A stretch of DNA of 64,000 nt, taken from positions 1-64,000 of the forward strand of contig NZ_JAHEIM010000002.1 in NCBI RefSeq assembly GCF_024639375.1, written 5' to 3'. The position numbers and the translations under genes were made by a program. Positions within the stretch are counted from its first letter, which is position 1. Every line of letters begins with the position of its first letter. This DNA is from Rhodoluna sp. GTDB lineage: Bacteria > Actinomycetota > Actinomycetes > Actinomycetales > Microbacteriaceae. Below the pieces are notes generated by a model. That model had not been told where the DNA came from. It ran no database searches and was given only the letters and a program-made list of their open reading frames with translations. Positions 51,601 to 59,439 of the stretch are shown piece by piece.

Positions 51601-52278
51601 ACGCTGCAACAAAGCAGTGTCGGTTGTCTCAAAATCAGCAAGCATTGCTGAAGGCGCGGTTGTGAAATTTGAAATCACCAAAATGCGTCGTAAATCAAGT
51701 TTTGAGTTAGCAGCGGTGAGGTTAGCTAAGTAGTTCAAAACCGTAACCGGAACCAGGTCTGAACTTTCATTTTGGCGAGCCAACAACTCAGCTTCGTTCA
51801 ACCGAATGGAATAACAATTCGCTAGTGCTTCCACAAAACTTGGGTTCACACTCGGTTTGCCAGCAATTCCAATTTCATAATCGTCGCCACGTTTGTTTAG
51901 CGACACAGGCCACATCAAAATCGGGGTTTGAAGATCGAAACCGTCGGCAGTGAAATCTGCAATGCCGCCAACCAGGTGTAGCGATTCAATACCAAAGTGA
52001 TTTGAAAGGCGATCGCCTTTAGCTTTGATTCTGCGCGCGGCCGATAGGGCTCGTGAAAAAGCTAACGGGTCTCGAACCAAATTTGAAAGAAGTGTTTGAC
52101 CGCCTGTCACAAATTGTGAAAAGCCACCCGGATGGCTTCGCTCTAGATCAATCTGACCGAAGCTGTTGGCTTCAAAATTGAGCAGCGGATTGGTTGCACC
52201 AATCGATTGAAGTTCTGTCCTCCAGGCATGCCACTGAGCCTGCGAAATTTCGCTTGCAGATTCATTGTTGTCAGACAT
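48598..52278 (-). CDS. Large DUF4011/SF1 helicase-like protein with C-terminal MTES_1575/Vsr-like nuclease-like domain; catalytic motifs appear degenerate
   Basis: N-term W..ELQSIGATNPLLNF; ETLPGCGYLQTAINVLTGL; VVMVLDAAGST; LRRSYRTTSQTLAALINREFYQNRI; C-term LGWKYQRVFSFELFSDP. Confidence 0.8.
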   Translation of the reverse strand: MSDNNESASEISQAQWHAWRTELQSIGATNPLLNFEANSFGQIDLERSHPGGFSQFVTGGQTLLSNLVRDPLAFSRALSAARRIKAKGDRLSNHFGIESLHLVGGIADFTADGFDLQTPILMWPVSLNKRGDDYEIGIAGKPSVNPSFVEALANCYSIRLNEAELLARQNESSDLVPVTVLNYLANLTAANSKLDLRRILVISNFTTAPSAMLADFETTDTALLQRLVGAPGDGLPEVAIPQLNLVVDADATQMRIVARALAGQSFAVETLPGCGYLQTAINVLTGLVLEGNRVLLVAPRRQTIDELTDRLSSIGLAGLAVRSHSTWVDVISAISRNEKAQPADALAPRENRIIAEQKLDEYFVALNQTDEELGVSIARVFRELSSLSAMPHPPLTNARIPKDHLLRHLDRAEALAMVSEAEELGEFRFGPQDTAWYQARFESPAQVEHAINLAKKLRDEKFPSLSNALAEFTQKVNFKPADSVEDWGVYLELFVGIRETLDKFVADVFDRPLTELIAATAGRRGVDKSERSSMSGANRRRLKKLAKEYLRPGMHTSDMHASLIAIQEQREQWKLFCQVATAPQVPLGIADAQVEYQAFVADLETLQGHLDAESDEPALVKLPLNLLKSKLNSLAEHSDALENLGERSMLVARLREAGLGGLARDLAKLHVAKQNIAVELEQAWWQSALEVLVSRDEAILGFSAEQLEANEENFRNAYDSQIQIGASVLAAELANRWHAALKQSPSEAASLKVLLKSGKASFADAKLAAPNIWPIIAPALIASPYEVPSSFDKSQTFDVVMVLDAAGSTIAENLSAIRRAKQLIAFGDDAIAMPTGFEIEPKPSALQKPDPASSVFDETRKVFGTEVLRRSYRTTSQTLAALINREFYQNRIGYLPSAAEYFGESNFLLDVVSEGNRAKTTIEGATESLDAEVDRVVELVFNHALWHPEQSLLVASASAVHAERIRAAVANGLQQRPQLAEFFEAHGREKFEVSPISDLTHRVADRVIFSIGFGRTSHGAVLSNFGQLSEADGRRNLANLLVSSKRQITVVSCFGPEDVPTDRLSNGAVLLADLLTAATATASNSASTSDPMLADLGLRLKKLGARVEEGYSKELPLIAAFAKTAIVIEPDWSIPGENRTERFKIRPGLIQSLGWKYQRVFSFELFSDPQALAIRIAEGLGMQVSKRPLPLFDAADRAFEDTDAAWGDRTESNDSRLRQDKPPHWG

Positions 52279-52364
52279 GCAAAGAGCCTAACTTTTGAGC
52301 CCTGCTTATGGGCTTAGGCTTGCCCGAGCACTCAGCAATGCCCGCGGTATATTTGAGCGAGTTT

Positions 52365-52436
52365 GCCCCCGTAGCTCAGTGGATAGAGCAGAGGTTTCCT
52401 AAACCTTGTGCGGAAGTTCGATTCTTCTCGGGGGCA
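52365..52436 (+). tRNA. tRNA-Arg(CCU)
   Basis: GCCCCCGTAGCTCAGTGGATAGAGCAGAGGTTTCCTAAACCTTGTGCGGAAGTTCGATTCTTCTCGGGGGCA; loop TTCCTAA. Confidence 0.93.
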
Positions 52437-52488
52437 CTCGGCCGAAGGCCGAGGAAACCGAAAATTAGCGATGCGTTCTCGGGGGCAC
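52425..52488. repeat. 13-bp direct repeat of the tRNA-Arg 3' end (TTCTCGGGGGCAC at 52425-52437 and 52476-52488)
   Basis: Exact repeat 51 bp apart, with hairpin CTCGGCCGAAGGCCGAG between. Confidence 0.7.
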
Positions 52489-52496
52489 CTTTGCGT

Positions 52497-53000
52497 CTAG
52501 GCCGCTTGGGCGAATGCCAAGTATGGATTCCATTCAGGTTCGAATCTTTCGGCGCCGCGCACCATCCAAGTGGTGCCCTGTGGCATGCGGGGTGTGAAAT
52601 TCAATTGCCAACCCATTTCGGCGGGCGTCTTGTCGCCTTTCACGTTGTTGCACTTTAGGCAACAGGCCACCAAGTTCTCCCAGGTGTCACGGCCACCTCG
52701 AGATTTTGGTTGCACGTGATCAACGGTGTTGGCACTGCGGGAACAATATGCGCAACGGTGGTTGTCGCGGCGAAGCACACCACGACGTGAGACCGGAATC
52801 AAACGGGTTCCCGGGATTCGCACATAACGTGAAAGCAAAATCACCGAAGGCAAGGCATATTCACGGCTTGAACTGTGCACGGCCTGATTGGCTGCCCCGG
52901 CAAGAATGGTGGCCTTGTTATTCAGCACCAAAATCAAGGCGCGTTTAAAAGACACCACAGCTAGTGGCTCATAGCCTGCGTTCAATACCAAAGTGCGCAT
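52497..53000 (-). CDS. HNH endonuclease domain protein
   Basis: MRTLVLNAGYEPLAVVSFKRAL, RRDNHRCAYCSRSANTVDHVQPKSRGGRDTWENLVACCLKCNNVK. Confidence 0.93.
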   Translation of the reverse strand: MRTLVLNAGYEPLAVVSFKRALILVLNNKATILAGAANQAVHSSSREYALPSVILLSRYVRIPGTRLIPVSRRGVLRRDNHRCAYCSRSANTVDHVQPKSRGGRDTWENLVACCLKCNNVKGDKTPAEMGWQLNFTPRMPQGTTWMVRGAERFEPEWNPYLAFAQAA

Positions 53001-53072
53001 CCGTTTTCCTTTCGAAGACGCCCAGACGGATTCTGGGCTTTCGGTTAGGCACTAACTGCTTCGGGCAATAAA

Positions 53073-53098
53073 AAAGCGCCGTCAAAAATGACGGCGCA
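53073..53098. terminator. Strong bidirectional terminator
   Basis: AAAGCGCCGTCAAAAATGACGGCGCAAAA. Confidence 0.8.
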
Positions 53099-53101
53099 AA
53101 A

Positions 53102-53182
53102 TTACTTTTCGAGTTGTTGACTCGGTTGATCAAATTGACATGGATGAGATTCATGCTTGGCGGGCACGAAATTCATAGTCAT
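53102..53182 (-). CDS. Candidate 26-aa small ORF
   Basis: MTMNFVPAKHESHPCQFDQPSQQLEK; AGGTGAT upstream, terminator 3 nt after the stop. Confidence 0.3.
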   Translation of the reverse strand: MTMNFVPAKHESHPCQFDQPSQQLEK

Positions 53183-53290
53183 TAAGATCACCTAATCAAT
53201 TATTAGTTAATACCTACGGTCAGATTAGACCCGCTAGCCAAAAAACGCCACAGCGTGAGCCGCGTGTTTTTATGACGATTTGGTGAATTA

Positions 53291-54196
53291 TTAGTTGGTT
53301 GCCAAACGCACAAAGTGCACGTTGCTGGTGAAGATTGGGGCTAGCTTCACGGTGTCACCTGGGCGAGGCGCGTGGTAGAAGTTGCCATTTCCTGCATAGA
53401 TGCCATCGTGGCTCAAGTCATTCATGATTACCAAGTCACCAGGCAAGGCATCCTCAGGCTTAATCAGAATTCCCATGCGAGCCTGGCCGTGCACGCTGTG
53501 AGGCATAGCGATTCCAAACTGAGCAAAGACGAATGCGGTGTAACCAGAGCAGTCAAAGCCACGAGGGGTCGCACCACCGAATACATAAGGAGTGCCCACA
53601 TAGCTTGCAGCAACCTTCAGGATGGTGGCACCATCCAAAGTGCTGTATGGCGGGTTAGCCACGAAGTCTTCGGCAGTTGGGCCACTGTAGGTGCGGTAGT
53701 TGTTCACGATTTCTTGGCGGGCAATTTCGGCAGCATCCGCAGATTCGTATTTGCCACGAGCAAATCGCACGGTGTTGACTGCTGCAACTGTGAGATTTTG
53801 AGTGTCTTGTGCCGAAGCAATTACTTCAGCATTAGTAGTTGTGAAGCGAGATCTAGCGGCAACGTCTGGGTTGTAGGCATAAGCCGGAAGCGCAAAGGTG
53901 GCAAATAGGCCAGCCGCGATAGACATTGTGATGGTGTTTCTTACTGAGCGGCGAGCGTGAAAGGCCACCGGTTTTGCAGAAGGCACGACAAACGCTGAGC
54001 CATTGGCCTGCGCTGCTTTTTGTGCGGCAAAGAACTTGGCGTCTTCTTTAGCTAACTTCTTAGCTAGGCGACGCTCGGCGCGCGATAGACGATTCTTCTC
54101 TGACTCTCGAATCGAACGGCGACTGCGCAATTCGAATGATTCAAGAACATTGATCTGAACGTCGGCGCGGTGCTTGCCGGTGGCTTTTTCTGCCAA
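53291..54196 (-). CDS. NlpC/P60 (C40) peptidase, cell-wall hydrolase
   Basis: GTPYVFGGATPRGFDCSGYTAFVFAQFGIAMPHSVHGQA; TTG start with CCTCC(GGAGG) at 54204-54208. Confidence 0.93.
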   Translation of the reverse strand: MAEKATGKHRADVQINVLESFELRSRRSIRESEKNRLSRAERRLAKKLAKEDAKFFAAQKAAQANGSAFVVPSAKPVAFHARRSVRNTITMSIAAGLFATFALPAYAYNPDVAARSRFTTTNAEVIASAQDTQNLTVAAVNTVRFARGKYESADAAEIARQEIVNNYRTYSGPTAEDFVANPPYSTLDGATILKVAASYVGTPYVFGGATPRGFDCSGYTAFVFAQFGIAMPHSVHGQARMGILIKPEDALPGDLVIMNDLSHDGIYAGNGNFYHAPRPGDTVKLAPIFTSNVHFVRLATN

Positions 54197-54326
54197 ATTG
54201 AAACCTCCGAAGTTTCATTCACTATCGTGAACGATCCATTGCCAACCAGGTTCATGGACAACAACCTGTTCAGTTTACCTAAGGTTTACCGAATCCGCTG
54301 TTATTTATTACGAAAGGGTAACAACC

Positions 54327-55019
54327 CTAAGCTTCAACGAAAAGGTGAAGGGCAAGCTCCAAATCCACTGAAAGGCCCTCTTCTTGGCCTTTTTGGGCCA
54401 CAAATACGGCTTTTTCGCTGTATTCAAGGGTGATTTCAGACCCCGGAACGAGGCCCAGGTCCTTCATCTGGGTCAGCAGGCCAATATCTACCTGCAAAGG
54501 CTCGCCAATTCGGCGCAAAATGTAGGTGCTCTGCCCAGCTAATGCTCGAGGCAGGTCAACCAGCGAAATTACACCCTCTTTAAAGGTTGGGTTGATTTTG
54601 AGACCAAGCTCATCTAAGCCGGGGATTGGATTGCCATACGGGGAGATGTCTGGCGAAGAAATAAGAGCCAAAATCTTGCGCTCAACCTGCTCGCTCATCA
54701 CATGCTCCCAGCGACAAGCTTCGTCGTGCACTAACTCCCACTCCAGGCCAATCACATCGGCAAGCAAGCGCTCAGCCAAACGGTGCTTGCGCATTACTGC
54801 AACTGCCTCGCGTCGACCTTCGTTGGTCAACTCGAGGTGACGGTCTCCGCTAACTACAACGAGGCCGTCACGCTCCATGCGGGAAACGGTTTGCGAAACT
54901 GTGGGGCCTGACTGATCTAGTCTCTCGGCAATACGGGCACGAAGTGGAATTTGGCCCTCTTCTTCCAATTCCAAAATGGTGCGTAGATACATTTCGGTGG
55001 TATCAATCAGATCGGTCAC
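54327..55019 (-). CDS. DtxR/MntR-family metal-dependent transcriptional regulator
   Basis: LIDTTEMYLRTILELEEEGQIPLRARIAERLDQSGPTVSQTVSRMERDGLV, C-terminal FeoA/SH3-like. Confidence 0.93.
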   Translation of the reverse strand: MTDLIDTTEMYLRTILELEEEGQIPLRARIAERLDQSGPTVSQTVSRMERDGLVVVSGDRHLELTNEGRREAVAVMRKHRLAERLLADVIGLEWELVHDEACRWEHVMSEQVERKILALISSPDISPYGNPIPGLDELGLKINPTFKEGVISLVDLPRALAGQSTYILRRIGEPLQVDIGLLTQMKDLGLVPGSEITLEYSEKAVFVAQKGQEEGLSVDLELALHLFVEA

Positions 55020-55109
55020 ATCGCCCCCTTTTTTCCTTGGTCAGCAATCAGATTACCTGAGCAATTGTTGCAGAGCGGGGCATCTGATTGGTCGAAGTAA
55101 ACTCGAATC

Positions 55110-56228
55110 ATGTCTGAAATCAATATCCCTAGTGACTTCTTGCCAACCGACGGCCGTTTTGGCTGTGGGCCATCAAAGGTTCGCCCAGCTCAAATCGCCG
55201 CCTTCGCATCCGAGGGTGCAAAACTCATGGGAACCTCGCACCGCCAGGCCCCGGTGAAGAACTTGGTGAAGCGCGTTCAAGAAGGCCTCATGGAGTTGTT
55301 TCACAACCCAGCGGGCTACGAAATTGTTTTGGGCAATGGTGGCTCGACTGCATTCTGGGATGCCGCAGCATTTTCGATGGTCGAGAAAAAAGCGCAGAAC
55401 CTGGTGCACGGTGAATTCGGTGCCAAGTTTGCAACCGCACTAACTAATCCGTGGCTAGAAAAGCCAACCGTGATTAATGGAACACCTGGCTCACGCCTTG
55501 AACTTCAGGCAGAGGCTGGCGTTGATTCTTACGCCTACGCGCAGAATGAAACTTCAACCGGCGTAGTTACCCCGGTGCAACGCGTTGCCGGTGCTGACTT
55601 TGGTTCGCTGATGTTTACCGATGCAACGTCTGCGGCTGGTGGCATTGACTTCGACGCAACACAAACCGACGTGTATTACTTTGCTCCGCAAAAAAACTTC
55701 GCTTCGGATGGCGGCCTGTGGTTTGCCTTGATGTCACCGGAGGCTATTGCTCGCACCGAAAAGATTGCTGCAAGCGACCGCTACATTCCGGAATTTCTAA
55801 GTGTCAAAACTGCAATCGATAATTCTCGATTGAACCAGACACTAAACACACCCGCGATTGCAACCTTGTTCTTCTTGGCCGAACAGATCGACTGGATGAA
55901 TGCGAACGGTGGCTTGGCTTGGGCCGATGCTCGCACTAAGGCTGCCTCAAAGCACCTATACGAGTGGGCTGAGAACTCATCTTTCGCAACTCCATTCGTT
56001 TCGAACCCAGACCACCGCTCACAGGTGGTAGTCACCATCGACTTTGACGATGCGATCCAAGCAACCGACATTTCAAAGGTGTTGCGTGCAAACGGCATTG
56101 TTGACGTTGATTCATATCGCAAGTTGGGCCGCAACCAACTTCGCATTGCAACATTCACTGCAACCGAAATTGAAGATGTAAAGGTGCTCACCAAAGCAAT
56201 TGACTTTGTTGTTAGCGAACTGTCTTAG
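55110..56228 (+). CDS. serC: Phosphoserine transaminase
   Basis: DGRFGCGPSKVRPAQIAA, TDVYYFAPQKNFASDGGLW. Confidence 0.94.
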   Translation: MSEINIPSDFLPTDGRFGCGPSKVRPAQIAAFASEGAKLMGTSHRQAPVKNLVKRVQEGLMELFHNPAGYEIVLGNGGSTAFWDAAAFSMVEKKAQNLVHGEFGAKFATALTNPWLEKPTVINGTPGSRLELQAEAGVDSYAYAQNETSTGVVTPVQRVAGADFGSLMFTDATSAAGGIDFDATQTDVYYFAPQKNFASDGGLWFALMSPEAIARTEKIAASDRYIPEFLSVKTAIDNSRLNQTLNTPAIATLFFLAEQIDWMNANGGLAWADARTKAASKHLYEWAENSSFATPFVSNPDHRSQVVVTIDFDDAIQATDISKVLRANGIVDVDSYRKLGRNQLRIATFTATEIEDVKVLTKAIDFVVSELS

Positions 56229-56237
56229 ATTGATGAC

Positions 56238-56465
56238 ATGCGCTTTTATGTAAAAGATTCCGAGCGAAAGCCCGACCCGGCTCCGGTTAAGACAAACGCC
56301 AAGCGCGCTATCTTGATCGGCTTGGCGTTTTGGACAGTTGCCCTAGTTCTTTGTCTTACCTTTGCCGAAGCGCTTGCGGCGTCGCAAAAATCTTGGTTTC
56401 TTCTTACCTGTGTCTTCGGCATCGCTCTGGGCGTCTTGGCCCTCTTCCGAGTTCGCGGCCGCTAG
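56238..56465 (+). CDS. DUF2530-like two-TM protein
   Basis: KTNAKRAILIGLAFWTVALVLCLTF...SWFLLTCVFGIALGVLALFRVRGR. Confidence 0.85.
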   Translation: MRFYVKDSERKPDPAPVKTNAKRAILIGLAFWTVALVLCLTFAEALAASQKSWFLLTCVFGIALGVLALFRVRGR

Positions 56466-56927
56466 GTCATCCGAAGTTGATTCTTCGCTGGCTTCACTAG
56501 CTTCACTGCCGTCAACTACTTGTTCAAGTTCTTCAACCATGTCTTCGACAACTTCGGCTTCGATGTCGGTTTCGTCATCTTCGTCTTCTGCATCAAGCGC
56601 CGCTTGTGCTTCGAGTTCTGCCTGCAACGCTTTGTAATCTGCCAAGCGCTCTGACCATGGAACCCACTTTGGTGCCACGAGTGAATCTGGGCCAGGCATC
56701 AACAAAACTTCTGAAATTGTCGGCTCGGTTTGATCGTCGCTCTGAAACAGAGTTACCGACCAGCGCCAACCGATGTAACCCTTTTGCTTGCTTTCGAAAA
56801 GGAATGTAGTTGTGTTGTCGCCTTCGTCGATTGTTTCAATGAACGAACCGACGGTTGCTCGAGGTGCCGCTGCAACTGCTGCAGCAAGCGCAGCGCTCTT
56901 GCTTGTTTCAGAAATTGATTTAGGCAT
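56343..56927 (-). CDS. DUF3027-like protein with acidic then basic C-terminal tail
   Basis: GYIGWRWSVTLFQSDDQTEPTISEVLLMPGPDSLVAPKWVPWSERL; start at MPKSISETSKSA. Confidence 0.85.
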   Translation of the reverse strand: MPKSISETSKSAALAAAVAAAPRATVGSFIETIDEGDNTTTFLFESKQKGYIGWRWSVTLFQSDDQTEPTISEVLLMPGPDSLVAPKWVPWSERLADYKALQAELEAQAALDAEDEDDETDIEAEVVEDMVEELEQVVDGSEASEASEESTSDDLAAANSEEGQDAQSDAEDTGKKKPRFLRRRKRFGKGKTKN

Positions 56928-57303
56928 CCAGCTCTTCTGCCACCTTGCGCAACAACGCGGCAACCTTTTTGCCATTTGAAGACTCAGGGTACTTGCCGTG
57001 CTTGAAGCCGCCACCGATGTTGTCTAGCAAACGAATTAGGTCTTCCACGATTACAGCCATTTCATCGGCTGGCTTGCGAGAAAGCTTCACCAAGCTTGGT
57101 GGTGCGTCAAGAACGCGCACGGTCATTGCCTGTGCGCCCCGCTTGCCATCGGCCACGCTGAATTCAACGCGGGTGCCAGGCTTTACTGAGGTTGTGCCAG
57201 CAGGCAAGGCGCTGATGTGAAGGAATACCTCGCTACCCTCGTCGGATGCGATGAAACCAAAGCCCTTGTCTTCATCAAAAAATTTGACTTTGCCGGTTGG
57301 CAT
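56920..57303 (-). CDS. Cold-shock domain protein with C-terminal extension
   Basis: MPTGKVKFFDEDKGFGFIASDEGSEVFLHISAL. Confidence 0.94.
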   Translation of the reverse strand: MPTGKVKFFDEDKGFGFIASDEGSEVFLHISALPAGTTSVKPGTRVEFSVADGKRGAQAMTVRVLDAPPSLVKLSRKPADEMAVIVEDLIRLLDNIGGGFKHGKYPESSNGKKVAALLRKVAEELDA

Positions 57304-57377
57304 GAAAAACCTCTTTCGTAGTTCAAACCTTTATTTTACAAGGGAGTTTGGCCATCTGGCCAAGGTAATCTAGAAGG

Positions 57378-57635
57378 ATGGCTAAACAAGCAAACCCACG
57401 CATCGAAAACATCCTGGCCTACATGGCCGTTGGGCTAATCGGCACCTCAATCTTGGCCATGTTGGTGGCCTTGGTTATGGCAGCCACCGGCTCAGCCACC
57501 CCTACAGTTGGCAAAACCGTATTGCCTCCAATCTTGGTTTTCTATCCGCAGTTTGGCCTCGCGGCCGGCGCTATTTGCATCATTTTGTTGCTGGTTGTTG
57601 GCATTCGACGCCGCACCCGCGAGAACCGCAAGTAA
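57378..57635 (+). CDS. Small two-TM membrane protein
   Basis: ENILAYMAVGLIGTSILAMLVALVM... FGLAAGAICIILLLVVGIRRRTRENRK. Confidence 0.8.
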   Translation: MAKQANPRIENILAYMAVGLIGTSILAMLVALVMAATGSATPTVGKTVLPPILVFYPQFGLAAGAICIILLLVVGIRRRTRENRK

Positions 57636-57658
57636 TCGCGCATTAGAAACTTAGAGCG

Positions 57659-59401
57659 ATGAGCGAGTTGTTGGGGGTTGCAGCTGCTCTGCGTCAGTTA
57701 TCTGACCAGCAGCTTCAAACTCTCATAGCCGAACGAATAATCAACACCAGTTCGCTAAATGACTTTTTCGACCTGGCCGAGGCAATCACCAAGCCAAATA
57801 ATGTGGCTCAGGCAATCTCTGGTTTGCCACTTCGTCAGGCACGAGCCCTTGCTCAGTTGGTTCAAAATCAAACTGCGGATAGCGACGCCGCCGCGTGTTT
57901 GCAACGCTTGCTGCTAATCGATGCCGAGCACAAACCGTTTGAATCAACCGTTGAAGCGTTTGGCAATTTTGCAAAACTCGAATCTCTAGCTTTGGTTGAC
58001 CAAGAATCTTTTGCGCCACATCAAAACGACATTGATCGCGACTGCGGCATCGAGATTTTTGAAACGCTGCAGGCTATCACTGAATTGATTTTTGATTTGG
58101 AACAGCGCCTGGTTACCGAGGTGGGCAAAAAGAGCGTTGGCCTGCCAGCAATTAAGCGATTGGCAAGTCACCTCAAAAAGAACAACGACTACGCCAAAGC
58201 AATATATGAACTTGCCTATCTAGCCGATCTAATGTCAGTTTCGGCTGGGCGTTGGCACCTGACCCCACTTGCGAAACACTGGTTGGACTGGAGTCAAAAA
58301 CAACGCTTCGAACACCTTGCAAAAACTTGGCGCAACATTCTGGGCGATGCATCATCGATTGAATTGATTGCGTCACTTGGCAATACCGACCAAACCGTTT
58401 CGCTCGAAAAACAGTTGAGTCTCACTTACCCTTTTGCCGACGGCGCGGTTGCATCAAAAATCGTAAAGTTAGCGACCCTTGCTTCATTGATCGGCATCTC
58501 GGCAAACGGCTGGCTCAGCTCGTGGGGCCGTGCGGTAATTTTGGGCAACGCATCCGAGGCATCAAAAGCTGCACTCTCTCGTCTGCCAGAACCACAGCGC
58601 AAAATTATTTGCCAAGCCGACCTCACGCTGATTGCACCTGGCCCGCTGCCAACCGACGTAGAAATTTTGATTCGTCGCTTTGCCGACACCGAACAAATTG
58701 GTATGGCGTCGACCTATCGACTCTCTGCGCTGAGTATGAGTCATGGTCTTGAAACTGGATTAACCGCAACACAAATTCGTACGGCACTCGAAGAGCTCTC
58801 TGGTAAAGCTCTGCCCCAACCGATTGATTACCTAATCAATGAGTCAGAAAAGCGATTCAAGCGCCTAACGATTGTTGAAGGTGATGAAACACTTCGCAGC
58901 GTCTTGCGCTCGACCGACCCAATTTTGATTACCGAAATCAACAACGAGCAGAAGTTGAAACCGTTCTCGTTGCGCGCGCTACCCGATGGCACCTTGGCCA
59001 GTCGATTCGAGCCAGAACTTTTGTATTTCGGCCTTCGGGAGCTGGGTTTTGCTGCCGTTCGAGTTGACTCAGCCGGCAACGTGATTTCACCACTCAACGC
59101 ATCCTCAGAAACCGAATTGCCGGCCCAAGTGAGCACCGTAGTTCGTGATCTCGAGCGCATTCGCCAGGGTGACCCAGGCGCCGACGACCAATCAGAGTCT
59201 CAGGTATTTAGACAGATTCAGCTAGCCATCAAGAACAAGGCCCGCATGCGCACCACTGTGAAGAGCAACAGCGGCGCCGAAATTGAGTTCACCCTCGAAC
59301 CGATTGGCCTAGCTAACGGCCGCCTGCGCGCCAAAGACCGCAAGGCAGACATCGAACGCACTTTGCCATTGACCAGCATTTTGAAAGTTGTTCTCGATTA
59401 G
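57659..59401 (+). CDS. Helicase-associated (XPB/Ssl2 N-terminal-like) domain protein
   Basis: Position directly before the XPB helicase gene; WHLTPLAKHWLDWSQKQRFEHLAKTW; C-terminal WYL-less beta domain. Confidence 0.82.
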   Translation: MSELLGVAAALRQLSDQQLQTLIAERIINTSSLNDFFDLAEAITKPNNVAQAISGLPLRQARALAQLVQNQTADSDAAACLQRLLLIDAEHKPFESTVEAFGNFAKLESLALVDQESFAPHQNDIDRDCGIEIFETLQAITELIFDLEQRLVTEVGKKSVGLPAIKRLASHLKKNNDYAKAIYELAYLADLMSVSAGRWHLTPLAKHWLDWSQKQRFEHLAKTWRNILGDASSIELIASLGNTDQTVSLEKQLSLTYPFADGAVASKIVKLATLASLIGISANGWLSSWGRAVILGNASEASKAALSRLPEPQRKIICQADLTLIAPGPLPTDVEILIRRFADTEQIGMASTYRLSALSMSHGLETGLTATQIRTALEELSGKALPQPIDYLINESEKRFKRLTIVEGDETLRSVLRSTDPILITEINNEQKLKPFSLRALPDGTLASRFEPELLYFGLRELGFAAVRVDSAGNVISPLNASSETELPAQVSTVVRDLERIRQGDPGADDQSESQVFRQIQLAIKNKARMRTTVKSNSGAEIEFTLEPIGLANGRLRAKDRKADIERTLPLTSILKVVLD

Positions 59402-59439
59402 GCAACCTTGGGGTTGGCAGCGAGAGTTAGGCTTTAAGG

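Noticed and set aside
52497-53000. HNH endonuclease as a mobile or homing element or restriction system
   Set aside because: Matches a common small actinobacterial HNH protein; no methylase, intron or transposase context.
56928-57014. N-terminal extension of the DUF3027 ORF
   Set aside because: Extension is the alternate frame of the cold-shock gene; MPKSISETSKSA at 56927 is the more plausible start.
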